From positions 1 through 6,364 of the forward strand of contig CAZIMJ010000084.1 in NCBI GenBank assembly GCA_964540205.1: a DNA stretch of 6,364 bases, given 5' to 3'. Both the position numbers and the translations under genes were made by a program. Below, piece by piece: positions 5,060 to 6,364 of this stretch. Each line of letters starts with the position of its first letter. The first letter of the stretch is position 1. The notes under the pieces are model-generated. The model was not told where the DNA came from. It saw nothing but the letters and a program-made list of their open reading frames with translations, and ran no database searches. The DNA is from WTAW01 sp964540205. GTDB taxonomy: Bacteria; Acidobacteriota; Aminicenantia; Aminicenantales; Aminicenantaceae.

Positions 5060-5089
5060 TTGACTGAACAAGTTTCTATGCTGTAATAT
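5060..5089 (+). promoter_or_regulatory. Sigma70-like promoter of the hydrolase gene
   Basis: TTGACT (-35, 5060-5065) and TAATAT (-10, 5084-5089) are separated by 18 bases. Transcription would start near 5096, giving a leader of about 45 bases before the ATG at 5141. The presence of a separate promoter argues that the hydrolase is not only read through from the transporter. Confidence 0.5.
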
Positions 5090-5140
5090 GGCTTTTGTAA
5101 TCATCAGAGGGTAACCCATAACCCCGAAGGAGGGAGACTT

Positions 5141-6364
5141 ATGAAAACCAAGAAGGAAATCCTTATGATGCGAATGATGAGGTGGAGTTTGTTAATCGCG
5201 CTCGTACTGGGATGGCTCACCATCACGGCAGCAGCCAACAGCCAGTCAAGGCTCCCCGACGTCACGCATGAGGGGATCGAGGTCAAGGAGATCTGGATTC
5301 CGATGCCCGATGGCGTGCGGCTGGCAGCCAGTCTGTTCATGCCGGCGGATCGAGAAGCTACCGCCAAATTCCCTGTGCTACTCGAATATCTGCCTTACCG
5401 CAAAGACGAAAGCCGTAAAGACCGGTTCGCGCTGTTCTCCTACTTTATCTCGCGGGGTTTCGTCGTCGCTCGTGTAGATATCCGAGGCTCCGGTTCCAGC
5501 GAAGGCAAACTGATCGAGTACGAATATACCGATCAGGAACAGGAAGATGGCGAGGTGGTCATTGACTGGCTGTCGAAACAGGCCTGGTCCACAGGCAAGG
5601 TCGGCATGTTTGGCCTCTCATGGGGGGCGTTTAACTCCATCCAGATGGCGATGCGCAACCCACCAGCGTTGAAAGCCATTGTCGCTATTCAGGGTACTGA
5701 CGATCTGTTTCGTGACGACTGTCATTTTATCGATGGCATGATGCATGTCGATTCCTACGAGTTCGGTCAGGATATCGCCAATATTCTGCCCGCGCCACCG
5801 GATTACGCCATCGATGAGGCTTATTTTCGCGATCGCTTCGATACGGAACCCTGGCTACTCATATACAAACGACAGCAACGTGACGGTCCGTTCTGGAACC
5901 GGGCATCACTCAATTCCGATTACTCCAGCATCCGCGTGCCGACATTTGTCATCGGTGGATGGTATGACGGCTATCGGGACAGCGTGCCTCGAATGCTCGA
6001 AAAACTCGAGGCCCCAGTCAAGGGCATGGTGGGTCCCTGGGCGCACACCTGGCCGAACTTGCCCTATCCAGAGCCTGGGATGGAATGGCGCCGCGAGGCC
6101 GTTCGCTGGTTCGATTTTTGGTTGAAGGGTGAGGACACAGGCATCATGGATGAACCCCGGTTCGCGGTTTATGTTCGCCAGTGGCATCCGCCGGGCGTTG
6201 TTGATAGAGTGCCAGGCTACTGGCGTTGGGAGGACGGCTGGCCGATCGAGCGCACCAAAAAACTAGCCCTTTACGCCCAAGCTGATCACACCTTGTCGGA
6301 TGCTAAACCTATTGGTGGCGAAGGAAAAACCCATAGGCTCCGTTATGTTCCCACGGTCGGTGTC
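5141..6364 (+). CDS. Exported CocE/NonD-type alpha/beta hydrolase (peptidase S15 family), C-terminus missing
   Basis: The frame is open for 408 codons to the window edge. AAGGAGGG (5127-5134) lies six bases before the ATG, a strong start. Residues 1-32 form a signal peptide: basic start, hydrophobic core LLIALVLGWLTI, then AAA-N as a likely cleavage region, so the enzyme should act in the periplasm or outside. The alpha/beta hydrolase domain follows, with IPMPDGVRLAASLFMPAD (53-70), the oxyanion-side strand LLEYLPYRKDE (80-90) and DIRGSGSSEG (113-122). The catalytic triad is visible: S160 in GLSWGA, D276 in GGWYDG and H302 in GPWAHTW. Relatives are X-Pro dipeptidyl peptidases, cocaine esterase and glutaryl-7-ACA acylases; they cleave esters or amides and usually run to about 550-670 residues with a C-terminal jelly-roll domain. 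That domain begins here near residue 340 and is cut. The exact substrate is unknown. The upstream transporter on the same strand may take up a product. Confidence 0.93.
   Translation, partial: MKTKKEILMMRMMRWSLLIALVLGWLTITAAANSQSRLPDVTHEGIEVKEIWIPMPDGVRLAASLFMPADREATAKFPVLLEYLPYRKDESRKDRFALFSYFISRGFVVARVDIRGSGSSEGKLIEYEYTDQEQEDGEVVIDWLSKQAWSTGKVGMFGLSWGAFNSIQMAMRNPPALKAIVAIQGTDDLFRDDCHFIDGMMHVDSYEFGQDIANILPAPPDYAIDEAYFRDRFDTEPWLLIYKRQQRDGPFWNRASLNSDYSSIRVPTFVIGGWYDGYRDSVPRMLEKLEAPVKGMVGPWAHTWPNLPYPEPGMEWRREAVRWFDFWLKGEDTGIMDEPRFAVYVRQWHPPGVVDRVPGYWRWEDGWPIERTKKLALYAQADHTLSDAKPIGGEGKTHRLRYVPTVGV

Noticed and set aside
5104..6187. Other open frames across the hydrolase on both strands
   Set aside because: The main frame carries a signal peptide and a complete catalytic triad; the others have no motif and no ribosome binding site.
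1..6364. CRISPR array
   Set aside because: No regularly spaced repeats of suitable length occur; the only repeats are single pairs.

Overview
The window looks like a junction between an AT-rich accessory stretch (roughly 1-3500) and a visibly more GC-rich, more conventional stretch (roughly 3550-6364). The organism cannot be named from this sequence. It is a bacterium, probably Gram-negative: it has sigma70-like promoters, strong AGGAGG-type ribosome binding sites, a Sec-type signal peptide, and an NtrB-like hybrid sensor kinase with a MEDS domain. That kinase type is common in Deltaproteobacteria, Nitrospirae and neighbouring or candidate lineages. No phage structural, CRISPR or toxin-antitoxin genes are visible.

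Layout, left to right. (1) Positions 1-225, minus strand: the N-terminal part of a transposase-like gene running off the left edge. Its leader has a promoter embedded in one arm of a hairpin that would mask the ribosome binding site. (2) 333-443, minus: a short coding-like C-terminal fragment with no visible start. (3) 456-533: one copy of a diverged direct repeat, a run of 11 C, and a weak terminator. (4) 562-2631, minus: a complete 689-residue hybrid histidine kinase (MEDS, PAS-like linker, HisKA, HATPase_c, REC). (5) 2723-2869, minus: a 48-codon stub that looks like the N-terminus of a second sensor kinase. It has its own good ribosome binding site, an anti-ribosome-binding-site hairpin and a strong promoter at 3013-3041. 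(6) 3067-3360: the second copy of the direct repeat, an outward-facing promoter, the 3' part of a tRNA-Thr(CGT) gene without its 5' half, a degenerate echo of that tRNA segment, and a pair of 8-bp direct repeats. This block reads as an integration scar (attachment site). (7) 3556-4881, plus: a complete major facilitator transporter of the anion:cation symporter type. (8) 4882-5140: intergenic region with a symmetric double inverted repeat and a promoter. (9) 5141-6364, plus: a signal-peptide-bearing alpha/beta hydrolase of the CocE/NonD (peptidase S15) type, cut by the right edge.

How the parts may fit together (inference). The tRNA 3' fragment on the plus strand predicts that inserted DNA lies to its left, which agrees with the AT-rich kinase/transposase side; the MFS transporter and the exported hydrolase would then be older chromosome. 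The kinase is an orphan with its receiver fused on, so its output partner lies elsewhere. The transporter and the exported hydrolase are co-oriented but have separate signals, so they may form a small hydrolyse-and-import module rather than one tight operon.
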